Of a stretch of DNA of 64,000 nt, positions 18,403 through 27,084 are shown one piece after another. The first letter of the stretch is position 1, and each line of letters starts with the position of its first letter. The DNA is from Planctomycetota bacterium (lineage in GTDB: Bacteria; Planctomycetota; UBA1135; JACQFD01). The position numbers and the translations under genes were made by a program. The DNA is taken from positions 1 through 64,000 of the forward strand of contig JACQFD010000039.1 of NCBI GenBank assembly GCA_016200225.1. Reading direction: 5' to 3'. The notes below the pieces were generated by a model, which ran no database searches, had not been told where the DNA came from, and was given only the letters and a program-made list of their open reading frames with translations.

Positions 18403-18416
18403 TTGACGCGGATCAA
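18403..18416. promoter_or_regulatory. FNR/DNR-type binding site
   Basis: TTGACGCGGATCAA matches the TTGAY-N4-RTCAA palindrome bound by FNR-class regulators; one strand reads TTGAT-CCGC-GTCAA. It sits in the 276-bp region between the divergent DUF542/NnrS unit and the Crp/Fnr gene, about 108 bp from the former start and 156 bp from the latter. On the minus strand TATAGA follows directly, so the site could overlap a -35 position. Confidence 0.6.
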
Positions 18417-18571
18417 TTGCAAACTGCCCGGACGAGCGCAACGTCGTGGAGCGAGTTGCGTCAATCTGTTTCGAAAGGGGGCAGTAAGAATTGCCGCACG
18501 GCCGCAAGACACGGGCGCCGGTCTTGGCTGGCAAATTGCGATATGTCATCCAAACCCAAAGGCCAATTTCC

Positions 18572-19282
18572 ATGAATATGATAACAATGACCGCGCCTCC
18601 TTCCACGTCGCTCGAATCGAGCCTCGCCTCCACGCCGATTTTTGGAGCCATGGAGCCTGTGGAACTGCGCCTGTTCGCCTCGATGGCGCGGAGGCGAACG
18701 TTAGTGAAGGGCGAAATAATATTTTCAGAAAACGCGCCCGCGGACGCTTTTTATATTATGGAACGAGGACGAGTCAGACTTTACAGAACCGGCCACGATG
18801 GGCACGCGCACGTGATCCATCATGTCGCGCCCGGACAGTCGTTCGCGGAAGCGGCGGTCTTCGGCATGGCGCGATTTCCGGCCACGGCCGAGGCGGCGGA
18901 CAATTCGACCGTCATCGTGATTCCCGCCGCGCCGTTCTTGAAGCGATTGCGGGAGCGCCCGGATCTGTATGAACGCGTTATTATATCATTATCGATGTGG
19001 ATGCACACATTGCTCGACCGTGTGAACGAACTGACGGCCGGAAGCGCCGCCGGACGACTCGCGCACTATCTCGTGCGTCAACCGGCGACGAATGCCGGAA
19101 GCGCGGTTATTATTCAATTACAAATTCCAAAGCGCGAAATCGCCGCGCGGCTCTCGATCGCGCCCGAGACGCTTTCGCGCATTCTTCACGATTGGGAGGA
19201 ACTGAAAATTATCATTTCGAGACCCAAGGGAATCGAAGTCCTCGATCTCGCGCGCCTCGAAAGAATCGCGGATAACATCTGA
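18572..19282 (+). CDS. Crp/Fnr-family transcription regulator without Fe-S cysteines
   Basis: 236 residues from ATG 18572; the open frame extends upstream but without domain content. The cyclic-nucleotide-type sensor domain is residues 22-130 (LVKGEIIFSENAPADAFYIMERGRVRLY; GQSFAEAAVFG). A long dimerisation helix and a winged helix-turn-helix follow (KREIAARLSIAPETLSRILHDWEEL, about 187-211). The recognition helix has E-x2-S-R (Glu199, Ser202, Arg203), the FNR-type reader of TTGAT half-sites. There is no N-terminal four-cysteine cluster, so it resembles DNR/NNR haem-type or redox-insensitive members. Control of the adjacent NO genes is an inference from the site at 18403-18416. Confidence 0.88.
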   Translation: MNMITMTAPPSTSLESSLASTPIFGAMEPVELRLFASMARRRTLVKGEIIFSENAPADAFYIMERGRVRLYRTGHDGHAHVIHHVAPGQSFAEAAVFGMARFPATAEAADNSTVIVIPAAPFLKRLRERPDLYERVIISLSMWMHTLLDRVNELTAGSAAGRLAHYLVRQPATNAGSAVIIQLQIPKREIAARLSIAPETLSRILHDWEELKIIISRPKGIEVLDLARLERIADNI

Positions 19283-19307
19283 CGCCTGTCCGGAACGATC
19301 AACACCC

Positions 19308-20561
19308 ATGCTGACGGCATCGCAACTAATAAACAATCCTGCTTTACTAAAACTCGATCTGTATTGTCGCGGCGCGCGCCTGAACGAAGACTCGACCAAC
19401 GTCGAGTCCGCGGGCGGGCGGAAAGTTCTCCGCACGCGCGCCGGACTTGGAAGCGGGCTGGAATTAATTTTACCGAAAGAACTGTGGACGAACGTCCCGG
19501 TTGTGGAGGAATTTACTGTAAACTCGCCCTACGACATCGGCCTCGTCGATCCGTCGGGCTCGAGCGACGCCGTGCGGATTCGTTATCATGACGTGGAGGT
19601 CGCGATCGCGCGCCTTTCGCCGCGTCCGGGCTGGTATGGCAAGAAAACGAGCACGGGACGATCCATGACGTCGATCGGCACGCTTCAGGGAACATACCTC
19701 GGAATTTATCCCGGAACGGTTTGTCAATTTTGGACGCGCGCGAAGAAAGAGAATTGTAAATTCTGTTCCGTGGGTTTGAATCTCGGCATGGACGACGCTA
19801 ATGAAAAGACGCTGGACGACATTCTGGAAGTCGTTCAAACCGCGCGCGCGGAATCTAAAATTACTTATGTGGATCTCAACGCGGGCCACGCGGAGGACGA
19901 GAGTTATCTCGATATGTTGGAACCGATCGTCGCCCGCATCAAGCGCGAAACCGGATTATTAGTAGGTCTCCAGGCGCCGCCGCATTCCGATCTCAGCCGT
20001 TACGACCGATTGCGCGCCCTCGGGTTGAATCGCGTTTCGTTTTGTTTCGAATTGTTCGATCGCGAGTGTTTCGAACGCGTTTGCCCGGGCAAAGCAAATA
20101 CATACGGACTCGATCGTTACTTAAGAGCCATTGAATATTGTGCAAAACTCGGATCCAAGGGCCCGATCTCCGAACCTTGGGTTACGAATGGCGAAATGAT
20201 CGCGGGGCTCGAACCGCCGGATGCAACCATTGCGGGCATCGACTGGCTCGTCGAACGCGGCGCCGTTCCGACGATTTGTGTATTTCGACCGTTGCGCGGA
20301 ACAGATTATGAAAACGTTCCTCCGCCCACCGTCGAGGAACTCGCGCCGGTTTTTAAACATTTATTTGAAGCATGCGCCCGAAAGCGACTGCCGATCGGAC
20401 TCGCGCCGAACGTGCACGTGAGCCTCGTCATGCTTCCCGAAGAAGCGCGATTTCTTAGTGAAGACAAATCGCTGCGCCGCGCTTACGCGTTCTGGCGGAC
20501 GCCGCGTGCCGCCGCCGCGCGCGCTCTGCTCTGGGCGAAAGCGCGCGCCGTGAGCGCCTAG
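19308..20561 (+). CDS. Radical-SAM-like protein with non-canonical CX10CX2C motif
   Basis: 417 residues, 25 bp after the regulator gene. The central TIM-barrel half resembles radical SAM enzymes: GTYLGIYPGTVCQFW, then CKFC, then ITYVDLNAGHAEDESYLDMLEPI, VGLQAPPHSDLSRYDRLRALG and NRVSFCFELFDRECFERVCPGK. The presumed cluster cysteines are Cys139, Cys150 and Cys153, i.e. CX10CX2C rather than CX3CX2C. The N-terminal 130 residues are a beta-rich extension (LYCRGARLNEDSTNVES). Cotranscription with the Crp/Fnr gene suggests a role in anaerobic or NO-related cofactor work, but the reaction is unknown. Confidence 0.72.
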   Translation: MLTASQLINNPALLKLDLYCRGARLNEDSTNVESAGGRKVLRTRAGLGSGLELILPKELWTNVPVVEEFTVNSPYDIGLVDPSGSSDAVRIRYHDVEVAIARLSPRPGWYGKKTSTGRSMTSIGTLQGTYLGIYPGTVCQFWTRAKKENCKFCSVGLNLGMDDANEKTLDDILEVVQTARAESKITYVDLNAGHAEDESYLDMLEPIVARIKRETGLLVGLQAPPHSDLSRYDRLRALGLNRVSFCFELFDRECFERVCPGKANTYGLDRYLRAIEYCAKLGSKGPISEPWVTNGEMIAGLEPPDATIAGIDWLVERGAVPTICVFRPLRGTDYENVPPPTVEELAPVFKHLFEACARKRLPIGLAPNVHVSLVMLPEEARFLSEDKSLRRAYAFWRTPRAAAARALLWAKARAVSA

Positions 20562-21020
20562 ATTTATCGTCCGCTCAAGGAAGCGATGCGATGATGTTTC
20601 CCGCGCCGCCGCCGCGCGCGCAATTACATCGAATGATTGTTGTGTTCGAGCGTTCCATTGATATCAATAGGAAATACCGGACACGTCCCGATTAGTTATA
20701 TTAGCGATCGCACAACGGAGGTGAACGCCTTTCACGCGCGGAACTCGCGCTGCGAGTGCGGTGCGCGCATACACATCTGGACGGTGTCCGCCATTCTCGG
20801 GTTTCATACAAATACAGAAATACCCGACGTGAATGAAACGAACGCGAAAACGCGGTTGAATTTGTGTTGCGAAAAGAATTTAAGTACTACGCGACGGCCC
20901 GCGATGCTATCGAATACGACGACGCGCCAACGCTCTCCGCGTATGTAAAATTTGGCACGATTTCGCTGTGAACGATAGTCGAATCCAAAAAGCTCCCACA
21001 GCCTCGCGGGTAACCAACAA
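20562..21020. other. 460-bp intergenic region, no supported gene
   Basis: Lies between the radical-SAM stop and the pta stop. Base composition is more AT-rich than the surroundings. A 12-bp perfect palindrome ATTGATATCAAT is at 20657-20668, and gaggtga at 20716 looks like a ribosome-binding site. The reading frame that follows (to 20948) encodes a composition unlike real proteins of this window. No hairpin with a T tract was found. It may hold a promoter or small RNA that I cannot define. Confidence 0.4.
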
Positions 21021-21962
21021 TCAATCGCAAAAAACGGACGCGATTGCCGCGACGTCCACGATGTCGTCGGCCGAACAGCCGCGCGACAAATCCATGAACG
21101 GTTTCGCGAGCCCCTGCACGATCGGTCCGAGCGCGCGCGCGCCCGCGAGGCGTTCGGTTAATTTATAACTAATATTTCCCGAGTCCAGATCGGGAAATAT
21201 GAGTACATTCGCGTTGCCCGCGATGGGCGATCCGGGCGCTTTGCGCGCCGCGACGGATGGGACGAGCGCCGCGTCGACCTGCAACTCGCCGTCGACAACG
21301 ATTTCCGGAGCCATTTTCTTTAGTATCGCGAGCGCATTCTTAATTTTATCGATCCGCGCGTGTGCCGCCGAGCCTTTTGTTGAAAATGACAAAAGCGCGA
21401 CTCTCGGCTCCTCGGATGTTAATTTTCGATGCGTATTCGCGGTTGCGAGCGCGATCGACGCCAATTGCTCCGCATCGGGATCCGGAACCACGCTGCAATC
21501 TCCATATGTTAGAACGCGATCCGCGAAAACCATCGCGAACGCGCCGCTCACGACCGTTACGCGTGCGTCGAGGCCGACGCACCAAAGTCCGGCCCGAAGG
21601 ACATTCGCGGTCGTGTAAACGCAACCTCCGACACCCGCATCCGCTGCGCCGGATGCCACGAGCGCGGCCGCGAACATCAACGGGTCCCGCAATTTTTCGC
21701 GAGCATCCTCAAGCGAAAGTCCTTTCGCGCGTCGGCGATCCGCAAGCGCGCTCGCGAACTCCTCGATGCGCGGATCGGTCGCTGGATTCAGCAGTTCGGC
21801 TCCGGGGAGCGCGAGTTCGGCCTCGCCAAGCAGAATCGGTCGCGCAATTTCCTCCGCGATCATTCGCGATGCGGCGGCGCGCACGCGCGAGTCGGCGGAC
21901 TCGGGCATCACCACGCGGCGGGGTCGAGACCGCGCGCGCGCATGAAGGTTGTCTAAGAACAT
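21021..21962 (-). CDS. pta: Phosphate acetyltransferase
   Basis: 313 residues, ATG start. PTA_PTB domain throughout: RRVVMPESADSRVRAAASRM, DPLMFAAALVASGAADAGVGG, TYGDCSVVPDPDAEQLASIALATA, RVALLSFSTKGSA, VDGELQVDAALVPSVAARKAPGSPIAGNANVLIFPDLDSGNISYKL split over the last third. Converts acetyl-CoA and phosphate to acetyl phosphate (reversible), normally paired with AckA. No ackA is in this window. Compact form, lacking the long regulatory N-terminus of E. coli Pta. It is divergent from the AsmA-like gene with 51 bp between starts. Confidence 0.9.
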   Translation of the reverse strand: MFLDNLHARARSRPRRVVMPESADSRVRAAASRMIAEEIARPILLGEAELALPGAELLNPATDPRIEEFASALADRRRAKGLSLEDAREKLRDPLMFAAALVASGAADAGVGGCVYTTANVLRAGLWCVGLDARVTVVSGAFAMVFADRVLTYGDCSVVPDPDAEQLASIALATANTHRKLTSEEPRVALLSFSTKGSAAHARIDKIKNALAILKKMAPEIVVDGELQVDAALVPSVAARKAPGSPIAGNANVLIFPDLDSGNISYKLTERLAGARALGPIVQGLAKPFMDLSRGCSADDIVDVAAIASVFCD

Positions 21963-22013
21963 GCGATCACAGATAACCTCTGTGTCAGACTTTTTGCTGA
22001 AAGAAAACCCGGC

Positions 22014-25000
22014 ATGACATCCGGTTCCATGGCCTTCCCCAAAAGTAGATTATTAAGATTTATACTTGGCCTCGCGGTCGCTCTGATCCTTTTGATCGGA
22101 TTCGGACCGTGGATCGCGATTTCGTTTTTTGGAAAGTCAATAATCGAGAAGAGACTCCGCGACCAGCTCGCATGCTCGGTCGACATCGCGGGTCTTGGCG
22201 GCGGCTGGTCCGGCGCGAATATTGAATATATAAAACTCGGCCAGCCGCCGGGATTCGAAAGTGTATCCGAACCGCTCGCCGAAGCGCGCGGAATTAGTAT
22301 TCATGTATCGTTATTAAAAGCGATTTTCGGAAACTACGACGCCGACGTGCGCGTGGATTCCATCAACGCGACGCTCGCGCGGGCCGCGAGCGGAATTACT
22401 AATTTACAGAAAATCATGCGGCCGAGAATCGTCGAAACCCGCGAATCGCGGCCGCAATTCGCCGAAAAGAAGAAAACAATTCCGGAATTTCAATTCTCGC
22501 TCGCGCTCGGCCAGGGCCGCGTCGTGGCGCGCGATCTCGAGGCGGGCGCCGAGGCGACGATCGATAAAATTACAATTTCCGCCGGCCGGAGCGGCGTCGC
22601 GGTTCCCGTGAATTTTAGTTTAAAATGCGAAGTCCGCGGAGCGGGGGTTCCCGGAAATTTAGCATTGACCGGATTTTACGATCTTCAGGACGGCGACGGA
22701 GAAGCCGAATTGCGGCCGGAGCATCTCGATCTGTCCGCGTTCTCGCCGTTCATCGCCGCGACGAAGTTTGCTACAAAAACGACGGGACAACTCGACGGCG
22801 GAATCAAACTAACAATCGCGAAATCGGGCGCGATCGCGGGCGACGGACGACTGGCGGTTACAAACTTACAAATGGAAGGCGGCAGGCTCGGGTCGCCCGT
22901 CGCCGATTCGAATATTATACTCGCGCCAAAATTTGCATATTCGCCCGACACGAATGTACTGACGATCGACGGTTTCGAATTGGCGGCGACGTCGGCGCAT
23001 ATTACAGGAACGGGCACGCTCGACCCGGCGAGGGGCGGTAAAATTAAACTAAAGATCGACGGCGATCTCGCCAAGGCGCAGCGAACGCTCGCGGCGTTTT
23101 TCCCGAAGGACGCGGCGCTCGCCGGACGGATTTCGGGAGATGTCGAAATTGAAGCGAATCCCGGCGGCGCGTCCGCGTTTCGCGTCGATCTGAATGCGGA
23201 GGGAGTCCGCGCGGCGGGCGCTGGAGTCGCCGCGGCCGTGCCGACGGACGGTTCGCTAAAATTAAACGGCAGCGCGTCCGCCGATTTTCGTGAAATTACA
23301 GTTCGCGACGGATCGTTGAATCTCGGGCCGATCGCATCCGGCGCGTTCCACGGAAAATGGAAGAAAACCAATCAACCGAAAAACATGCCGCAGACGCCTC
23401 CCGGTCCGGGCGAGGTCGATGCGGAAGTACATATGCAATTGTCGCTCGCGGGGGTTGCATCGCGATTCGCGGCATTATTACCAAAAGGGCTGCGCCTCGC
23501 CGGGGATCTCGCATGCGACGTTAAGATTACGACCGACGAGACGCAGGAAATGCGGTTCGATACAAAATTCGCCGCGGCAAAATTGTTCATTTCGGGCGCG
23601 GAGATTCCGGCCGACGGACCGGAATGGCTTGCCGCGCTCGCCGCGAACCCGGTCGAGGAATCGTTTGTAAATATAACTCTGGTCGGCAGCAGCGATCCGA
23701 GATTCGATCGATTCGAATTAACAAGAACCGAAGTGACGACCAGCTCGGGCGCACTTAAACTAAACGGAACCGCGAACGGCGGACTCTGGAATCTCGCGTC
23801 GAGTTTGAAAGCTAAAATTCACGCGGAGGCTTCGCTCGAAAAATTCGCACCCTATCTCGCGGCTTTCCTACCCGCGCGCCTGACGCTCGCGGGCGACGTG
23901 AAAAGCGACGTCGATTTGTCGACGGAGAATGGTTATGTCCGCGGCCCGATCTCCCTGGAAGCGGCGCGAATTGTAGTCGGCGCACGAAAGCGCGGCGCGG
24001 GGCCCGCGTCGGCGATCGACGCGTCGCTCGATCGCCTCGCGAATCATGCGATACAATTAAATAAACTGATCATGGGCGGCGATCTCACGATGAATCGCGC
24101 CCAAAATGAACTGCGAATTCCGAATTTTAAACTGAGAGCCGATCCGGAAGTGTTAGATTGTTCCGGAATATTAACATCGACGGTGGACGCCAGCGCGGCG
24201 GGGGGCGTATCCTCGTTCGACGGCGAAATCAAGGCCGACCTCGAACCGTTGATCAATCTCGCGGGCGCGTTCATTCCCGCCGGAACGCACGCGGCGGGCG
24301 CGTTTGCGATGAAAGGTAATATATCGCGGGAGAAATCGAATATTGCATGGAACCTCGCCGGAAAAATCGCCGGTTTTTCGGCGGAGGCGCCCGGGTTCGC
24401 TCCGATTCCCGTCGAGCGAGAGGTGTCGATGGAATTTATTGGTAAATACGAGCCGGCGCCGGGAGGATTCGATTGCATCGCCGAAAAAACCATTGTCGCG
24501 GCTTCGTCCGGTAAGATTAATATTGATATTTCCGGAAAAGTTATCAAGACAAAGGATAATATTTCCGGAGACGGCCGCGGAACGTGCGGCGTCGATCTCG
24601 CGTGGGTCGCGAATTTGATGCCCGGATATTTGCCCGCCGGATCGTCGATTTCCGGAATGTTAAAATCGAACATGACGCTCGCGACGTCGGGCGATTCGTT
24701 AAGATTCGAGTCGTCCGCGAACGTCGACCAGTTTCGATTCGCGCCGCCCGAGGGCTCGGGACCTCCCGTGGCCGACCGGAAACTTGCATTTGATATTATT
24801 GCGAATTATGACAATTCCAAAGACGATCTGACGGTTCAAAAACTGGACGTCGCGACCGCGGACCGCTGGCTCGAGAGCAAGATTCACGAAATCGTCGTAA
24901 GCGGAATGCGCTCCGGCCGCGGCATCCGTATGAACGGCGCCGGCGAGATCCGCGCGGATGTAAATAAAATCATCGCGCTGGCTCCGGGCGTTCTGCCGGC

Positions 25001-27083
25001 GGGCGCGTCGCTCGGCGGAACGTTAATTTCTAATTTTAATATATCCAATTCGGGCGCGTTGACGAAATTTCAATCGACGACGAATATCGAACAATTCAAA
25101 TTCGCCGGTCCGGCGCAATCGGGCGCGGCGCCATTCGAGTTTACGGATGCGAAACTCGCTCTCGACGTCGGCGGCGCGCTCGACACCGCGCGCAGCGAGA
25201 TTGCATTCGAACGCGCGAATCTTTCGACGGCGGGCGGCGGCATCGCCGCGACCGCGAAGGAGCTTATAATAAAAGCGCTCCTTACAGATCGAAGATTGGA
25301 GGGCGACTTTGTCGCGGCCGTCGACGGCGACGCGCTCGGGCGAATTCTTTCGCCGTGGATTCCGAAGAATCTTAAATTTACCGGCAAGGGTAATTTCTCG
25401 GCGAAACTCGCCGGCGGCCTCGGCAAGGAGCCGCTTCATACAATAAAAGCGTCCGGCGATTTCGCTTTTCCGTCCGTCGTATATGATGATCTTCGGATCG
25501 ACGCCGCCCGCGGCGCCTACACGCTCGCCGATGGATTATTTAACTCCGAGGGAATTCAAGGTGATTTTGTAAAGAGCGACGGCGACGCGGTGAAACGCGG
25601 AAAACTCGCCGCGAGCGTTCGTATGAAGATCGACGACGATCGGATGCCGTTCGGACTTTCGTTCAAATCGACGTCGATTCCGGCGGGCCATGCCGTCGGC
25701 GCCCCTTTGAGTTATGTTTTTCCGCTCTTCGCGGGAAATTTTCAATTTGCAACATTTGACGGCGTGCTCGATTCCGAAGGTTCGGTTCAGGGCGAAGCCT
25801 CGGACTGGAAACAGACTTTGAACGGTTCGATCGACTTGGAAATGAAACAAGTAAAATTGGTCGGCAGCCAGGAGTTTGGACAGGTCCTGAGCATACTTAA
25901 ATTGAACGCCCTCAATTCCACGCACGATTCGATAAAAGAGCACATAAAAGTCGGCGGCGGAAAATTTGTAATCGAACGCATCGAAGTCGACGGCGACCCG
26001 TCGAAACTTCCGCTCGTCGGCGGCGTTTCGTTCGACGGCGTGCTCGCTCTCGGCGTCGATCTCGGCCGCGCGAATTTAGGTAAGAAGCTGGATTCGTATC
26101 GTCCGTTGATCGGACTCTTTCGTCCCGAGTTTACGGGAACTGTAACATCTCCCGGATTTGGAATCGCACCGCCGTCGCCCGATCAATTGTTACAAGCCGC
26201 GGCGAAGATGGCGGCCGGTTCTCTCCTCGTCGGCGGTTCGAAACTCGATTTAGGTAAATTATCAAAAATTGGGTCGCTCGGCGATCTCGCGTCAATGGCG
26301 GAATCGGATAAAGGCGATTCCGAACCTAATAAACCGGGTCCTGGAGTCGAACCGCGGCCGCCCGGCCCGCAAAAACCTCACATACCCATCGTGGACGCTC
26401 CCGCGAGCGCGGGCGGCATGCCGGTTAATTTAAATCGCAGTTTCCGCGCGCTCGCGAAAGCTAATAATAAATTCGATTATGCGGCGTTGAACGCGTCGCC
26501 CGAGTTGGCCGCCGATTTGAAGTCATGGCTCGAGGCGCCGCCGCCGCCGAAGCACGTCTCGACTCCGGAAGCGCGCATCGCCGATCTGTTGAATCGATAC
26601 GAAGTGGCGCTCGCCCTTGCCGTCGCCGCCGAACTTCAGGATAAAATGTTCGATATCGTTCATGGCAAGAAAGGCGTTCACGACATTAAGAATTTCTTCG
26701 ATCGAAAAACTAATATTTCCGGCGCGAATACGAGTTTCGACGCCGCGAAGGACGAATTGATAACGCTTGCGGGCGACGAAGTACTATTTTCGATTCCCGG
26801 AGCCGCGGAGGACCTGCCGTGGATCGATCGCACGGGCGTGGACGCGACAAATGTAAAGAAAAATATCGAGGCTCGGGCCGTCGCGTATCTTGCGCGCGTT
26901 CAACTCACCCCGAAGGGTCTGATCGCCGTTCCACAATACGTATTTCGCAATCTGAGAAATGACGAAGCTAAGATCAAGGAAATGTTAAAAAAGCACGTTT
27001 CCCCGAAAAATCCCGCGCATGCGAAGATCGACGGAGCTAAATTAACGAAGTTTCCCGAAAGCCTCGAACTCGATCGCCCCTGA
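22014..27083 (+). CDS. Giant AsmA-like / DUF748-type envelope protein
   Basis: 1689 residues. One N-terminal membrane anchor (about 13-39, LLRFILGLAVALILLIGFGPW) is followed by a very long periplasmic part made of repeated beta-rich units. Each unit has phrases such as LKLNGTA, ITGTGTLDPARGG, LPKGLRLAGDLACDVKI, LPARLTLAGDVKSDVDL, LPAGSSISGMLKSNMTL and LPAGASLGGTLISNFNI, so several copies of a 'LPAG..L.G.l.s' module are visible. Residues 1360-1460 include the AsmA-typical FDGVLALGVDLGR. A Pro-rich linker (about 1435-1470) leads to a helical C-terminal domain. AsmA-family proteins are proposed bridge-like phospholipid carriers between membranes. The phosphatase gene follows one base downstream. 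Confidence 0.72.
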   Translation: MTSGSMAFPKSRLLRFILGLAVALILLIGFGPWIAISFFGKSIIEKRLRDQLACSVDIAGLGGGWSGANIEYIKLGQPPGFESVSEPLAEARGISIHVSLLKAIFGNYDADVRVDSINATLARAASGITNLQKIMRPRIVETRESRPQFAEKKKTIPEFQFSLALGQGRVVARDLEAGAEATIDKITISAGRSGVAVPVNFSLKCEVRGAGVPGNLALTGFYDLQDGDGEAELRPEHLDLSAFSPFIAATKFATKTTGQLDGGIKLTIAKSGAIAGDGRLAVTNLQMEGGRLGSPVADSNIILAPKFAYSPDTNVLTIDGFELAATSAHITGTGTLDPARGGKIKLKIDGDLAKAQRTLAAFFPKDAALAGRISGDVEIEANPGGASAFRVDLNAEGVRAAGAGVAAAVPTDGSLKLNGSASADFREITVRDGSLNLGPIASGAFHGKWKKTNQPKNMPQTPPGPGEVDAEVHMQLSLAGVASRFAALLPKGLRLAGDLACDVKITTDETQEMRFDTKFAAAKLFISGAEIPADGPEWLAALAANPVEESFVNITLVGSSDPRFDRFELTRTEVTTSSGALKLNGTANGGLWNLASSLKAKIHAEASLEKFAPYLAAFLPARLTLAGDVKSDVDLSTENGYVRGPISLEAARIVVGARKRGAGPASAIDASLDRLANHAIQLNKLIMGGDLTMNRAQNELRIPNFKLRADPEVLDCSGILTSTVDASAAGGVSSFDGEIKADLEPLINLAGAFIPAGTHAAGAFAMKGNISREKSNIAWNLAGKIAGFSAEAPGFAPIPVEREVSMEFIGKYEPAPGGFDCIAEKTIVAASSGKINIDISGKVIKTKDNISGDGRGTCGVDLAWVANLMPGYLPAGSSISGMLKSNMTLATSGDSLRFESSANVDQFRFAPPEGSGPPVADRKLAFDIIANYDNSKDDLTVQKLDVATADRWLESKIHEIVVSGMRSGRGIRMNGAGEIRADVNKIIALAPGVLPAGASLGGTLISNFNISNSGALTKFQSTTNIEQFKFAGPAQSGAAPFEFTDAKLALDVGGALDTARSEIAFERANLSTAGGGIAATAKELIIKALLTDRRLEGDFVAAVDGDALGRILSPWIPKNLKFTGKGNFSAKLAGGLGKEPLHTIKASGDFAFPSVVYDDLRIDAARGAYTLADGLFNSEGIQGDFVKSDGDAVKRGKLAASVRMKIDDDRMPFGLSFKSTSIPAGHAVGAPLSYVFPLFAGNFQFATFDGVLDSEGSVQGEASDWKQTLNGSIDLEMKQVKLVGSQEFGQVLSILKLNALNSTHDSIKEHIKVGGGKFVIERIEVDGDPSKLPLVGGVSFDGVLALGVDLGRANLGKKLDSYRPLIGLFRPEFTGTVTSPGFGIAPPSPDQLLQAAAKMAAGSLLVGGSKLDLGKLSKIGSLGDLASMAESDKGDSEPNKPGPGVEPRPPGPQKPHIPIVDAPASAGGMPVNLNRSFRALAKANNKFDYAALNASPELAADLKSWLEAPPPPKHVSTPEARIADLLNRYEVALALAVAAELQDKMFDIVHGKKGVHDIKNFFDRKTNISGANTSFDAAKDELITLAGDEVLFSIPGAAEDLPWIDRTGVDATNVKKNIEARAVAYLARVQLTPKGLIAVPQYVFRNLRNDEAKIKEMLKKHVSPKNPAHAKIDGAKLTKFPESLELDRP

Positions 27084-27084
27084 A

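Noticed and set aside
20657..20668. Palindrome ATTGATATCAAT as an FNR site
   Set aside because: The half-sites have no 4-bp spacer, and it lies after the gene cluster.
20637..20948. Open frame of about 100 codons after the radical-SAM gene
   Set aside because: Composition is unlike other proteins in the window and no family is suggested, although gaggtg precedes an internal GTG.
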